DNA of 64,000 nt from Neotamlana sargassicola (GTDB lineage: Bacteria > Bacteroidota > Bacteroidia > Flavobacteriales > Flavobacteriaceae). The notes beneath the pieces are model-generated. The model was not told where the DNA came from and searched no databases. It saw only the letters and a list, made by a program, of their open reading frames with translations. A program made the position numbers and the translations under genes. The stretch spans positions 62,001 through 126,000 of the forward strand of contig NZ_JAJAPX010000004.1 in the NCBI RefSeq assembly GCF_020523965.1, written 5' to 3'. Numbering within the stretch: the stretch's first letter is position 1; every line of letters begins with the position of its first letter. Positions 18,403 to 27,319 of the stretch are shown piece after piece.

Positions 18403-19230
18403 TTATTTTTGAGCAACAAAAAATATTGTTGATCCTTGATAAGCATTAAAAATTGACTTGCAAACATTTTTATAAAACTGCAATGATTTTAAATTCAAAT
18501 ACGGAAACCGTTTTATTTTCACCTTACAATTTTTAAAATTATAAGATTCAAAAATGGTAATAATATTACTTTTCGTAAAAAAATTTAAATGAATTGGCGG
18601 CGCGTCTTGATATAAATTATCTTTAGCACGTTCAGGATAATTTAATATTTTATTATAATTAGGAGTCGACAAAATTATCTTTCCGTTTTTATTTAACTTT
18701 TTGTAAGCCAAATCCATAAATAATTTTAAATCTTGTAAATGTTCAATAACTTCCCATAACAAAATAACATCAAAAGAGTCTTCAATATCATTCATTATCT
18801 TAAAATCGGAATTAATAGTATTTAAATTTAAACTCCTAGATTTTTTATAAGCCTCCTTATCTATTTCAATCCCTAAATAGTCTATATCAGCATTTTCACT
18901 TCTAATATAAGCGCCCATTAAGCCAATACCGCTTCCAATTTCTAATACCGACTTGTAATTTGAATTAAATACATGTTTTTGTAATACTCTAGACCTATTA
19001 TGTCCAATTTTAATTTTTTTACCTTTCAAAAGCATATTATACTCATTCACAGAATAACTTTCGTACTTTGCTGAGTTATTATTATACAACTTATCGTAAA
19101 GTGTAACTAACTCTTCTTGAGAATATTTATCAAGGCAAAAAATCAACTTACAGTGACCGCATTTTCCTAAGTTAAATTTTTCATTTATTAAATTCACTTC
19201 ATTATGACATAATTTACAATTCTTAAACAT
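18403..19230 (-). CDS. Class I SAM-dependent methyltransferase with N-terminal zinc ribbon
   Basis: This 275-residue protein starts with two Cys pairs (C5-x2-C8 and C24-x2-C27), a small zinc ribbon seen in a group of polysaccharide and nucleotide-sugar methyltransferases. The Rossmann fold follows, with VLEIGSGIGLMGAYI (about 89-103) as the SAM glycine loop, LGIEID as the acidic ribose-binding strand, and ILLWEVIEHL around residue 155. Substrate is probably a sugar hydroxyl of the glycan or its nucleotide precursor, judged from context. It lies 16 bases upstream of the unassigned transferase-like gene. Confidence 0.85.
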   Translation of the reverse strand: MFKNCKLCHNEVNLINEKFNLGKCGHCKLIFCLDKYSQEELVTLYDKLYNNNSAKYESYSVNEYNMLLKGKKIKIGHNRSRVLQKHVFNSNYKSVLEIGSGIGLMGAYIRSENADIDYLGIEIDKEAYKKSRSLNLNTINSDFKIMNDIEDSFDVILLWEVIEHLQDLKLFMDLAYKKLNKNGKIILSTPNYNKILNYPERAKDNLYQDAPPIHLNFFTKSNIITIFESYNFKNCKVKIKRFPYLNLKSLQFYKNVCKSIFNAYQGSTIFFVAQK

Positions 19231-19237
19231 TATTTCA

Positions 19238-20233
19238 TTATTTTAAAATTACTGGCTTATTAAAAATCAAACTAAACCATCCCATTATTCTACCAAATGA
19301 TTCTGTTAAAGCCTGTTTTTTATCTTTAGTGGTTATTACATTTAGCAGTCTAATTACTATTAACAACCACGCGGTAGCATGCCATTTTAGTCTAGCTGTA
19401 AATTTAGGTTTATTATATTTTACACGCCAAATGTACCAACCATTTCTAAGCACCATTTTACCATATTTATACTTATTTGGTCGTCCTGAAACATCGTGAT
19501 AATGACTTAATTGCGCTTGTGTATTTACATATAATTTGCCAAGTTTAGCTAAACGCAAACTAAAATCGGCATCTTCATAAAGACCATAACCTTCAAAATA
19601 AGTAGAAAAGCCCAACTTACTAAAAACTTCTTTTTTATAAGATGACACACCACCCATAATTAATTCAACCTCATAAATATTACCAGATGGCGGTAAAAAT
19701 CCAATAGATCTGCCGTGTGCAAAAGTTGGTAAAAATCCTGGTTTTCTGTCTGGCAACAATCCAAATTTTCGACGCAATCTAAATCGCGCTGGTTCACTCC
19801 TGCTCCAACCTTCAAAATAAAACAAATCAGGATTATTTGCGGTGTTGGCTTTTTCCCAAACCACTTCATTTTTAATATAACCTCCAACCGCTAAAGCATT
19901 TGGTTTTAGTTTATAGGTATCAATTAAAGCTTCAAAATAATTAAACTCTAAAACAATATCATCGTCTAAAAAACAAATAATATCTATCTCCCTTGCTACT
20001 TTAGCTACTCCAAAATTACGTTGCTTGGTTAAACCGCGATGCCTATCACCTACAAGAAAATAACTAAGGTTATTAAACTCATTTTCTTTTAAAATTTGCT
20101 CCGTTTCTTTATTTATAGAACCATCAACAATAATAATTTCATCAGGATAAAACGTTTGCTTTTTTACCGATTCCAGTAACGTTAACAAAGCCTTCGGCCG
20201 CATATATGTACAAACAATTAAGGAGAATTTCAT
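19238..20233 (-). CDS. Glycosyltransferase family 2 (GT-A)
   Basis: This is a 331-residue inverting GT-A transferase. SLIVCTYMRPKALLTLLES opens the fold, FLDDDIVL gives the metal-binding acidic triplet at 90-92, and GYGLYEDADFSLRL (about 218-231) carries the catalytic-base region typical of GT2. A C-terminal hydrophobic stretch (about 284-300) may tether it to the membrane. It overlaps the upstream GT2 gene by four bases. Specificity unknown. Confidence 0.88.
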   Translation of the reverse strand: MKFSLIVCTYMRPKALLTLLESVKKQTFYPDEIIIVDGSINKETEQILKENEFNNLSYFLVGDRHRGLTKQRNFGVAKVAREIDIICFLDDDIVLEFNYFEALIDTYKLKPNALAVGGYIKNEVVWEKANTANNPDLFYFEGWSRSEPARFRLRRKFGLLPDRKPGFLPTFAHGRSIGFLPPSGNIYEVELIMGGVSSYKKEVFSKLGFSTYFEGYGLYEDADFSLRLAKLGKLYVNTQAQLSHYHDVSGRPNKYKYGKMVLRNGWYIWRVKYNKPKFTARLKWHATAWLLIVIRLLNVITTKDKKQALTESFGRIMGWFSLIFNKPVILK

Positions 20234-21762
20234 TGCTTAATTTGTTTTAGTTTGTTCGCCCATAATACACTTTCCCGCCATTGTTTTTTAAACGTTTTAA
20301 AATAGGTTATCGGGTTTTTAATGGATTGACTTTTATAATACTTTAAAAATAACACTAATTTATAACCTAAAAGTTGCTCTAATGTGTTATGTTTTAATTT
20401 ATAGTACATAATTGTTGGAGACGGTTTTGGGCTATAACCCTGTTTTGTCCAAATATTTATGTGCTTTTTTCTAAAACCGCCAATTGGAGCTTTTAGGTGA
20501 ACAATTTCTGGTTCAGGAAAATAAATAACATCAACACCATTGTTTCTTAATTGCATGCCATAATCGGCATCTTCACCAAAATTAAACTCGTAAACCATAT
20601 TAAAATACAACTCTTTTAAAGCTGTACTTTTTACCATACTACAGCCAGAACCAAAAGTACTCCATTGTTTATCATTAAAATTTTGTTTTTTATCGTTGGT
20701 TCTTAAACAAGTAAAGGTCACCGCTTTAACATTAGCTGCTTGCATTTTTTTGAGTGCCAAATTGGTAAAATTGGGTTGAATTCTAATATCGTCGTCGGCA
20801 AAAAACACATAATTTGAAACTACTTCTTTCAACCCTAAATTTCTAGCATTGCATGCCCCAGTTTTATTAATAAATTTATGACAAATTATAAAAGGCCAAT
20901 TTTGATTGCTTAAATAATCGAGTTCGGAAGCACTATTTTCGTCTGGGTTTTGTTCAATGATAATTACTTTTTTAGGCAAAATAGATTGCTGTTTTAAATC
21001 ATTTAAAAAATCCAACAAATAAGTTTTCCTTCCTAAAGTTGGAATAATAACATCGATACTTGATGCAGATACACTATTACTTTTTAAGACTTCTAAATCT
21101 ATTTTAATCGAACCTTTTAATTGACTAACAAACAAACTTTTAAAAAAGGAATAAAGCAGAAATTGCTTATTAAAAAAAGTAATATTAAACATTAAAAAGA
21201 AACTCCAAACCCATTTATAATGCTGTTTCACAAACTTAAAAAGCATGGTTTTTGATGCCTTTTTTCGCTCTTTAACTAAACCTAAATTCAATAATAATTT
21301 TGGCTCTGAATAACAAAACAAACCGTTACTCATCCCTAATTTAGCCATGGAATTTAATGCATAACTAAACGGTAAATCTAATTTAATTATAGTTTTAAAT
21401 TTTAAAACTTGCGATGCATAAATTGCTCCAACGTCACTACTCATTAACCAGGTTGGATACTTTACATTTTTATTCACTTTTAAAAACGGAGAATCTTCAA
21501 CAAAACCAATTGCTTGAGGTAAATATTGAGATTTACCATAAGATAACATCATATTTTTTAAGGTGAATATATCTTGAAAATCAGTAATATTTAAATTTTC
21601 TTTTTGGTCGATATGGCACCAAACTATAACTCGATCTGGGAAAATTTCGGCTAATTTAAATAATGCATTTGTTGGTTTATCCGAAGGTATATCCATTGTG
21701 TTCTTCGACGACAAATCGACGACCTCAACAACATGATTTTCATTATGGAATAAACCTATCAT
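20230..21762 (-). CDS. Glycosyltransferase family 2 with extra N-terminal domain
   Basis: This 510-residue protein has a GT-A domain only in its second half: DVIIPTLGRKTYLLDFLNDL from 237, FADDDIR around 320, and FNFGEDADYGMQLR further on. The first 230 residues are a separate region I do not recognise, with mixed strands and helices and a hydrophobic patch near 182-210. It may be an acceptor-binding or partner domain, or a second degenerate transferase. The gene overlaps its downstream neighbour by four bases and follows the GT4 gene upstream after two bases. Confidence 0.82.
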   Translation of the reverse strand: MIGLFHNENHVVEVVDLSSKNTMDIPSDKPTNALFKLAEIFPDRVIVWCHIDQKENLNITDFQDIFTLKNMMLSYGKSQYLPQAIGFVEDSPFLKVNKNVKYPTWLMSSDVGAIYASQVLKFKTIIKLDLPFSYALNSMAKLGMSNGLFCYSEPKLLLNLGLVKERKKASKTMLFKFVKQHYKWVWSFFLMFNITFFNKQFLLYSFFKSLFVSQLKGSIKIDLEVLKSNSVSASSIDVIIPTLGRKTYLLDFLNDLKQQSILPKKVIIIEQNPDENSASELDYLSNQNWPFIICHKFINKTGACNARNLGLKEVVSNYVFFADDDIRIQPNFTNLALKKMQAANVKAVTFTCLRTNDKKQNFNDKQWSTFGSGCSMVKSTALKELYFNMVYEFNFGEDADYGMQLRNNGVDVIYFPEPEIVHLKAPIGGFRKKHINIWTKQGYSPKPSPTIMYYKLKHNTLEQLLGYKLVLFLKYYKSQSIKNPITYFKTFKKQWRESVLWANKLKQIKQ

Positions 21763-21764
21763 AA

Positions 21765-22907
21765 TTATAAAAGCGATTTATAGTAGTTCAAATTAATATC
21801 GGCAATTTTATCGATATCAAATGTTTCGACAACCTTAACTCTTGACTTCGCACCTATACTTCTACATAAATCTTCATTATGAAGTAATTCTAGTATTTTT
21901 TCGGCATACAAATTGGTTTCTGTTGGATGAATTAGAAATCCATTTTTACCATCATCAATTAATTCTTGCGCCCAACCAATGCTTGTATTTACCACAGGTT
22001 TTTGTAATGCCATTGCCTCGATAGTTACCATACCTAAGGTTTCGGCAAAACTTGGAAACACACAAACGTGAGCCTGTTTAATTTGTTGTTGCACGTCGTT
22101 GTATGGCAGTTTCCCTAAATATTTAACGCGATTTTTAGCTTCTGCAGAAAACAATTTATCTATTAAATTATAAGTAGATTTTTGCCCTGTTTTAATATCT
22201 GCACTATCGCTTCCAATTAAAACTAATTGAGCTTCTGGGTTTTGTTCTGCAACCTTATTAAAAATTTTAGCCAACTCGAAAACGCCTTTTTTCCTAATAA
22301 TGGTTCCTACATATAAAATAGTGTTTTTAATGTAAATTTCGGGCGATTCATTTGTAAAATCACTCAATAAAACACCGTTAGAAACCGTATTTATTTTAGA
22401 TGATTTTATTCCGAAAATTTCACGAGTTTCTTCACCTGCAAAATTAGTTGGCGCTAGGTATGCATCAGCATTTCGTAAGGCTTGTTTTTCGAAAACAAAA
22501 TTTTTAAACTTTTGTTGTCTGCCTTCTAATTTACAGAAGTAGGCATCGCTTCCGTGAAAACGAATAACTAATGGTACTTTAAAACGCATAAAAGCGGTAA
22601 TTCCTGTCCAATCTGGCGCTTCTAAAATAGCTATCTGTTTTTCTGAAACTATTTTATTAATTTGATTTTGAACGTATTTACGACTAAAATACCATCCTAA
22701 ATAAGAAAATTTCTTTTTTGCGATGCTATGAATTTCAACACCTTTATCGTTAAAAACTTCTGAAGCTTTTTGATTGTAAACAAATACATATACAGCAACA
22801 CCTTTTTTAACCAATGCCATAGCAAGGTTTTTTATGCTTGTGCCAATTCCTGCAGCATGGGCAATTTTTTCGTGCGGATATTCGGGTGTTATAAAACCTA
22901 TTTTCAT
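21765..22907 (-). CDS. Glycosyltransferase family 4 (GT-B)
   Basis: This is a 380-residue GT-B transferase. The acceptor domain opens GFITPEYPHEKIAHAAGIGT (about 4-23), the donor domain TILYVGTIIRKKGVFELAKI (about 197-216), and the site AETLGMVTIEAMALQKPVVN carries the EX7E pair, followed by GWAQELIDDGKNGFL. All elements of an active retaining enzyme are visible. Four-base overlap with the upstream GT-B-like gene indicates coupled translation. Specificity unknown. Confidence 0.9.
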   Translation of the reverse strand: MKIGFITPEYPHEKIAHAAGIGTSIKNLAMALVKKGVAVYVFVYNQKASEVFNDKGVEIHSIAKKKFSYLGWYFSRKYVQNQINKIVSEKQIAILEAPDWTGITAFMRFKVPLVIRFHGSDAYFCKLEGRQQKFKNFVFEKQALRNADAYLAPTNFAGEETREIFGIKSSKINTVSNGVLLSDFTNESPEIYIKNTILYVGTIIRKKGVFELAKIFNKVAEQNPEAQLVLIGSDSADIKTGQKSTYNLIDKLFSAEAKNRVKYLGKLPYNDVQQQIKQAHVCVFPSFAETLGMVTIEAMALQKPVVNTSIGWAQELIDDGKNGFLIHPTETNLYAEKILELLHNEDLCRSIGAKSRVKVVETFDIDKIADINLNYYKSLL

Positions 22908-24298
22908 TTTAATATCGCTTCAAGTGTGTTCCAAATAGTTTCTGAAGCTTTTGTAGGTTGTTTTCCTGCTACAATTTTAAACCACTCTGTTCCTTCTTCT
23001 ACATTCGATAATTCACCATCTAAAATCTGCTTTACTATACCTTCTAAATCTTTTTTATCGGTACAAAAAACAGCTGCCTTATCGCTTGGCATACTTCTAA
23101 AATGAACATATTTGTAATTCTGACCAATATCGCGAATGCCTTTTTTTAACTGCGGTTGCTCATAATTATAATAAATACAAGGTTTATTATGAGCCACAAA
23201 ATCGAATACTGTAGACGAGCATACATTGGTTACAAACTCACTATGTTCGCAAACATTGTAAAGCATTTTAAAATCTTCGGGCGTTGGTAAAATTTGGTTC
23301 CATTGGCTACCAACTTGCTGCCAAATGGGGTCGATTACCGTTATAATATCTTTATTCGCGTTAATTACAGCATCGTATCGCGGTGTAAAATCTACAGGAC
23401 ATTTCCTGTAAATTACCCCTAAATTATACCCTTTGTTATTTAAACTTCTACATGCATTTGCTAAATCTTCAAGATAATATTGATCGAGCGGCGATGTGGT
23501 TTCATCGTCTCCAGAATAGCAAATATATTTTTTATTGATATCAAGATTATGCTCAGCAAAAAAAGCCTCTTTAGTTTGTTTTAACGACGCATCGAAATGT
23601 GGTTCGAACTGTGGCGTACCCGTTACAAACACTTGCTCTTCTTTTACAAACGGATAATATTTAAGCTGTTCGTTTTTCATTAAATCGCTCCAAACACAGT
23701 AATAATCGGTTTCAACCACTTGCATCGCTTTTGGTACGTTATCCCAAGAGTATACAAAAGCAACCGTAGGAATTCCTAAATCTTTAGCAGCTAGAAGCGC
23801 ACTAATAGATTGTGTGGCGCGTTGGGTTGTACAAAACACCAAATCTGGTTTATGCTCTTGTAACTGTTTTTTACAATAGGCATATTTTGATGTTGAACGC
23901 TCTAACTTATTTATTTTTTCGCGTAGTTGAGTGATACCTTTTGGAGATGAATATTTCCCAACCAACCATTTTGTAAACAAACTACGGAATATATTTTTCG
24001 CTCCTTTATAGTTAAAAGGAAATTTATAAGTTGGGTAAACATTGTCATTAAATTTATCTCTCGACACATTTAATTCGGCACGTTTTCTTGCTCTGGAATA
24101 TATGGAAAGTAGTTTGTGTGCACTTTTATCTTCAATCTTAACTTCGTTAAAGCCTAAATTGTCTTTTAATGAAAATATGGTGTTATTCCAGTACGTAATA
24201 TCGAAACCCTTTTGCTCGCCTATTTTCTTAAAATCGGTGAATGCAAAATTTCGTAAGCCTACGCCATCTGGAAAAAAAATGAATACTTTTTTAGACAT
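22904..24298 (-). CDS. Putative GT-B glycosyltransferase next to the nonulosonate genes
   Basis: This 464-residue soluble protein looks like a GT-B enzyme related to the UDP-glycosyltransferase / glycerophosphotransferase superfamily. It shows KPDLVFCTTQRATQSI and GIPTVAFVYSWDNVPKAMQV (about 164-195), then a second domain with KKYICYSGDDETTSP and a late VCSSTVFDFVAHNKPCIYY, which is placed like a nucleotide-binding site. I cannot assign a CAZy family. It lies immediately after the pyruvyltransferase, neuB-like and neuA-like genes, so transfer of the CMP-activated sugar, or glycosylation beside it, is an idea worth testing, but that is inference from position. Start ATG 24296-24298; overlap of eight bases upstream. 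Confidence 0.65.
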   Translation of the reverse strand: MSKKVFIFFPDGVGLRNFAFTDFKKIGEQKGFDITYWNNTIFSLKDNLGFNEVKIEDKSAHKLLSIYSRARKRAELNVSRDKFNDNVYPTYKFPFNYKGAKNIFRSLFTKWLVGKYSSPKGITQLREKINKLERSTSKYAYCKKQLQEHKPDLVFCTTQRATQSISALLAAKDLGIPTVAFVYSWDNVPKAMQVVETDYYCVWSDLMKNEQLKYYPFVKEEQVFVTGTPQFEPHFDASLKQTKEAFFAEHNLDINKKYICYSGDDETTSPLDQYYLEDLANACRSLNNKGYNLGVIYRKCPVDFTPRYDAVINANKDIITVIDPIWQQVGSQWNQILPTPEDFKMLYNVCEHSEFVTNVCSSTVFDFVAHNKPCIYYNYEQPQLKKGIRDIGQNYKYVHFRSMPSDKAAVFCTDKKDLEGIVKQILDGELSNVEEGTEWFKIVAGKQPTKASETIWNTLEAILK

Positions 24299-25124
24299 TT
24301 ACTTCTTTTTTAAACGGGCAAACAGCCATTAATTTATTACACAAATCATCAATTAATTCTGCATTTGGAAGCACTTGTTTAGTAGTAAACAAACTTTCTA
24401 AATCTGGAATGTTCAATTTAGTATTTACAATTTCTGGTTTATACGATTCGATTAAAACCGACTCGAAATAATCTTGATATTTTATATCGTCGCCAAAAAC
24501 ATCATCAGAAAATTTTTGCCATACTGCAGGAATACCGTAAGCATGTGCTACAATAATGCCGTGTAAAGATGACGATACAATTTTGTCGCAAGCTAAAAAT
24601 TTGTTTGTGGTTTCTTCAATATTGTTAGTCATTAAATCAATTAACAACACTTCCGATGCATCGGAATAAAAATCCTTTACTTTTTTAAAATCGTTGTAAT
24701 GAGGAATAATACCAAATTTGTATTTCTTTTCGATTTTCGGATTATAATATTTTGGCAACAATAAAGCCGGATCTCCATAAACTTCTGGAACATGGTAACC
24801 TTTTTCTATTAAAAAACGTCTGGTTTGCGGGCCTCGAACGGCTAAGAATTCAGCATTTTCAACAGGATATGCTTTCGATACTATGCCACTTCCCCAAACA
24901 ATACAATTACTAGTTACGTTGGTTAAAATACTACCAATTGTAACGTAAATGGGCTTAAAAAAATTCACAAAAGAAAATGCTTTAGGCTTAACCCAAACCG
25001 CTTGTTTTCCAGATATTTTTTCAACTAAATATTTACCTAGCAAATCACCATAATTTTCTTTGGCTTTGCCTTGTATTTTAATTTCGTTCCACCAAAACAA
25101 TCGTATGTTTTTAGATGAACTCAT
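24291..25124 (-). CDS. Polysaccharide pyruvyl transferase family protein
   Basis: This is a 277-residue member of the WcaK/CsaB-like family, which adds pyruvate from phosphoenolpyruvate to a sugar as a ketal. ENYGDLLGKYLVEKISG (about 23-39) is the N-terminal hallmark, VRGPQTRRFLIEKGYHVPEVYGDPALLLP (read from about 94) the middle one and SSSLHGIIVAHAYGIP (about 196-211) the C-terminal one with the conserved His. It lies one base after the neuB-like gene, so the two are co-expressed. Some family members have been recruited as glycosyltransferases, so the exact reaction is not certain. Confidence 0.85.
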   Translation of the reverse strand: MSSSKNIRLFWWNEIKIQGKAKENYGDLLGKYLVEKISGKQAVWVKPKAFSFVNFFKPIYVTIGSILTNVTSNCIVWGSGIVSKAYPVENAEFLAVRGPQTRRFLIEKGYHVPEVYGDPALLLPKYYNPKIEKKYKFGIIPHYNDFKKVKDFYSDASEVLLIDLMTNNIEETTNKFLACDKIVSSSLHGIIVAHAYGIPAVWQKFSDDVFGDDIKYQDYFESVLIESYKPEIVNTKLNIPDLESLFTTKQVLPNAELIDDLCNKLMAVCPFKKEVNV

Positions 25125-25125
25125 G

Positions 25126-26001
25126 TTAACCTTTTTGATTTTTTAATTTTTCGCGTTGCACCTGTTCAATAGGCAAAATATCTGCATTTTTAAAACTTAA
25201 AGCTTTGTAAACTGCCTTTAAATCGCGAGATAGTTTTCGCATGCCCATAGGTTCTAACGACGCTGCATGATCGGTTCCTTTCCAGGTTCTATCGAGCGTG
25301 TAATGGCGCTCAATAATGTTGGCTCCAAGCGTGTAAGCCGCAACATCAACAGCAATTCCTAAATGATGCCCAGAAAACCCAATGTGTTTAACTTGGTCTC
25401 CATATTTTTCTATAAGCAGATTAATATCTAACAGACAAACATCATCAAAAGGCACCGGATAACCCGATGTGCAATTGTAAAGTACTAAATCTTTATTACG
25501 ATTTTGTGTTTTAAACAGATTAACCAAATCATCAATTTCGGTTTTGGTGGTCATTCCTGTTGAAATATGTAACTCACCTTTATAATTTTCGCATAACCAT
25601 GTAAGCATCGTGGTGTTGTTATTACACGCCGATGGAATTTTAATAAATTCTGGATTTAATGAGGCTATTTCTTTTGCCGAGGTTAAATCCCACACTGAAG
25701 TTGAATACGTTATACCAACTTCTTCGCAAAATGCTTTTAATTCTTGATGCTGATTTACATCGAACTCCAAAAACTCACGGTGTTCTCCATAAGTTGAACC
25801 GTATGAATTTACCGGATTTGGATGCGGTGTATTGTATTGGTCTTCGGTTAATAATTCCTTATTATTTCGCTTTTGAAACTTAACGGCATCAACATCACAA
25901 AATATTTTCGCGACTTTTATAAGTTCCTTCGCTATTTCCATATCGCCTTTATGGTTGCAACCAATTTCGGCAATTACATATGGTTTTTTGTAGGTATTCA
26001 T
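25126..26001 (-). CDS. Nonulosonic acid (sialic acid family) synthase, NeuB-like, lacking SAF domain
   Basis: This 291-residue protein is the TIM-barrel part of the NeuB family, which condenses phosphoenolpyruvate with ManNAc, ManNAc 6-phosphate or a related sugar. Landmarks are IAEIGCNHKGDMEIAKELI (about 10-28), DAVKFQKRN, IKIPSACNNN, HISTGM, and the metal His residues in GFSGHHLGI (about 208-216) and ERHYTLD (231-237). The usual C-terminal antifreeze-like (SAF) domain, about 60-80 residues, is absent: the chain stops about 54 residues after ERHYTLD. No frameshift remnant is seen, as the next gene begins after one base. Without a NeuC homologue here, the sugar could be Neu5Ac, Kdn or another acid. 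Confidence 0.88.
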   Translation of the reverse strand: MNTYKKPYVIAEIGCNHKGDMEIAKELIKVAKIFCDVDAVKFQKRNNKELLTEDQYNTPHPNPVNSYGSTYGEHREFLEFDVNQHQELKAFCEEVGITYSTSVWDLTSAKEIASLNPEFIKIPSACNNNTTMLTWLCENYKGELHISTGMTTKTEIDDLVNLFKTQNRNKDLVLYNCTSGYPVPFDDVCLLDINLLIEKYGDQVKHIGFSGHHLGIAVDVAAYTLGANIIERHYTLDRTWKGTDHAASLEPMGMRKLSRDLKAVYKALSFKNADILPIEQVQREKLKNQKG

Positions 26002-26056
26002 TTTGTTTTTGGTTTAAAACCTTTATATCAATTTATTACTAGATGATTCCTTGATT

Positions 26057-26083
26057 AGGCTTCGACTGCGCTCAGCCTGACAT
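26057..26083. repeat. Short intergenic palindromic repeat
   Basis: AGGCT and AGCCT arms enclose TCGACTGCGCTC, followed by TGACA. The G+C content is clearly above the surrounding spacer. I recall closely similar CTTCGACTGCGCTCAG...TGACA elements between genes in many Bacteroidota. It lies in the 106-base gap between the neuB-like and neuA-like genes, the largest gap inside the polysaccharide locus. Confidence 0.7.
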
Positions 26084-26107
26084 ATTGAAATAACTATTGT
26101 ATAAAAA

Positions 26108-27262
26108 TTAAAATCGTTTGTTATAATTCATTATAAATCCGCAAGCTTCACGAATGGCTCCAGCTCCCGAATTATTAGATAAAACCACATCGGCATGTTG
26201 TTTTACAACTGTTGTAGCGTTATTAGGTGTTAGCGACCAACCGACACTGCAAATATTGGTTAAATCGTTAACGTCATCGCCTACATAGGCTACATTACTT
26301 ATACTAATTCCTAAATCTTTAGTGATATTTTTAAGTAAAGTATATTTGTCTTTTACTCCTAAAAACACATGTTTTAACTTTAGCTTTTCCATGCGTTTTG
26401 CAACTAGTTCCGAGTTTTCTGAAGTCATGATCATTACGGTAACATCGTATTGTCGTAAAATTTCAAGTCCCATTCCATCACGCATATCGAACCCTTTAGT
26501 GTGTTCGCCATCTTTGGTATATGTTATTGTGCCATCGGTAAAAACGCCATCAACATCTAACACTAAATGCGTTATTTTTTTCGATTCTTTTTCATGTTTT
26601 TGGCGTTCCATAAGCAATTGTTCTACCACAATCCAATCGGTTTCAGAATCTATTTCTTGTAAACTATCTTCTGGCATTTCTACCACAGCAACGTTGTCTC
26701 CTATTCTATTTTTACGTTTTTTTAAAGCTTCTTTTGTTACCGTATAAACAGCACCGTTTTCTATTAACAATCCTTCAAAATCTTGCCTACGCGGACGATT
26801 TAACGGATCGTAATTTAATGGTTTTCCGTTTTTATCCCACAAGAATCGATGTGTATTTACAACGGTTAATGCAGAATCGAAACCTTCATTTAATTTATTT
26901 AAGCAAGTATCAATATCATCGGATTTTGTAAAAGGCGATGTTGCTTGTAATAAACAAAAAGCATCAAAATTGAAGTTAATAGCTTCAGCATATTCTAACA
27001 TGGCAAATTCTGTACTTGCACTGTCACTTGCACTATCTTCGCTTCTCAATAAGGCTTTAACTTTATTGGTCCAAGTGTATTCCTTTTCAATAAAAGAAAT
27101 AATATCCTCATCGTCGGTGTAAACAACAACCTCATCTAAATTAGAAAAAATGGCCTCGCCTAAAACCCATGTAAACAAGGGGCGACCAACCATTTTTCGC
27201 TTATTTTTATTTGGAATACCTTTAGAACCTTTACGTAAAGGGATAAAACCAATGCTTTTCAT
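26108..27262 (-). CDS. CMP-nonulosonate cytidylyltransferase fused to KdsC-like HAD phosphatase
   Basis: This 384-residue protein has two enzyme domains. The cytidylyltransferase (1-220) shows the CTP loop RKGSKGIPNKN at 10-20, LQATSP at 105-110 and NRPRRQDFEGLLIENGAVY in the sugar site. The HAD domain (about 230-384) has DVDGVFTDG at 236-244 (nucleophile Asp236, Asp238), MTSE at 279-282, Lys304 or Lys306, and GDDVNDL at 328-334, all active-site elements intact. Fusion of NeuA to a KdsC-type phosphatase also occurs in animal CMAS, where the HAD part is not known to be catalytic; here it could remove the 9-phosphate before activation. It is separated from the neuB-like gene by a spacer with a repeat. 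Confidence 0.9.
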   Translation of the reverse strand: MKSIGFIPLRKGSKGIPNKNKRKMVGRPLFTWVLGEAIFSNLDEVVVYTDDEDIISFIEKEYTWTNKVKALLRSEDSASDSASTEFAMLEYAEAINFNFDAFCLLQATSPFTKSDDIDTCLNKLNEGFDSALTVVNTHRFLWDKNGKPLNYDPLNRPRRQDFEGLLIENGAVYTVTKEALKKRKNRIGDNVAVVEMPEDSLQEIDSETDWIVVEQLLMERQKHEKESKKITHLVLDVDGVFTDGTITYTKDGEHTKGFDMRDGMGLEILRQYDVTVMIMTSENSELVAKRMEKLKLKHVFLGVKDKYTLLKNITKDLGISISNVAYVGDDVNDLTNICSVGWSLTPNNATTVVKQHADVVLSNNSGAGAIREACGFIMNYNKRF

Positions 27263-27319
27263 AAAATTCGATTTTCACTATTATGCTAAAATACTGTTTG
27301 TTTTTAAAAGTATAAACAA

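Noticed and set aside
25126-26001. Frameshift or truncation as the reason for the missing SAF domain
   Set aside because: The stop is followed after one base by the next gene, leaving no space for a lost domain, and no SAF-like residues are seen in other frames.
26322-26747. Open frame of 141 codons on the plus strand inside the neuA-HAD gene
   Set aside because: Antisense to a two-domain enzyme with intact motifs; Ser-rich composition typical of a shadow frame.
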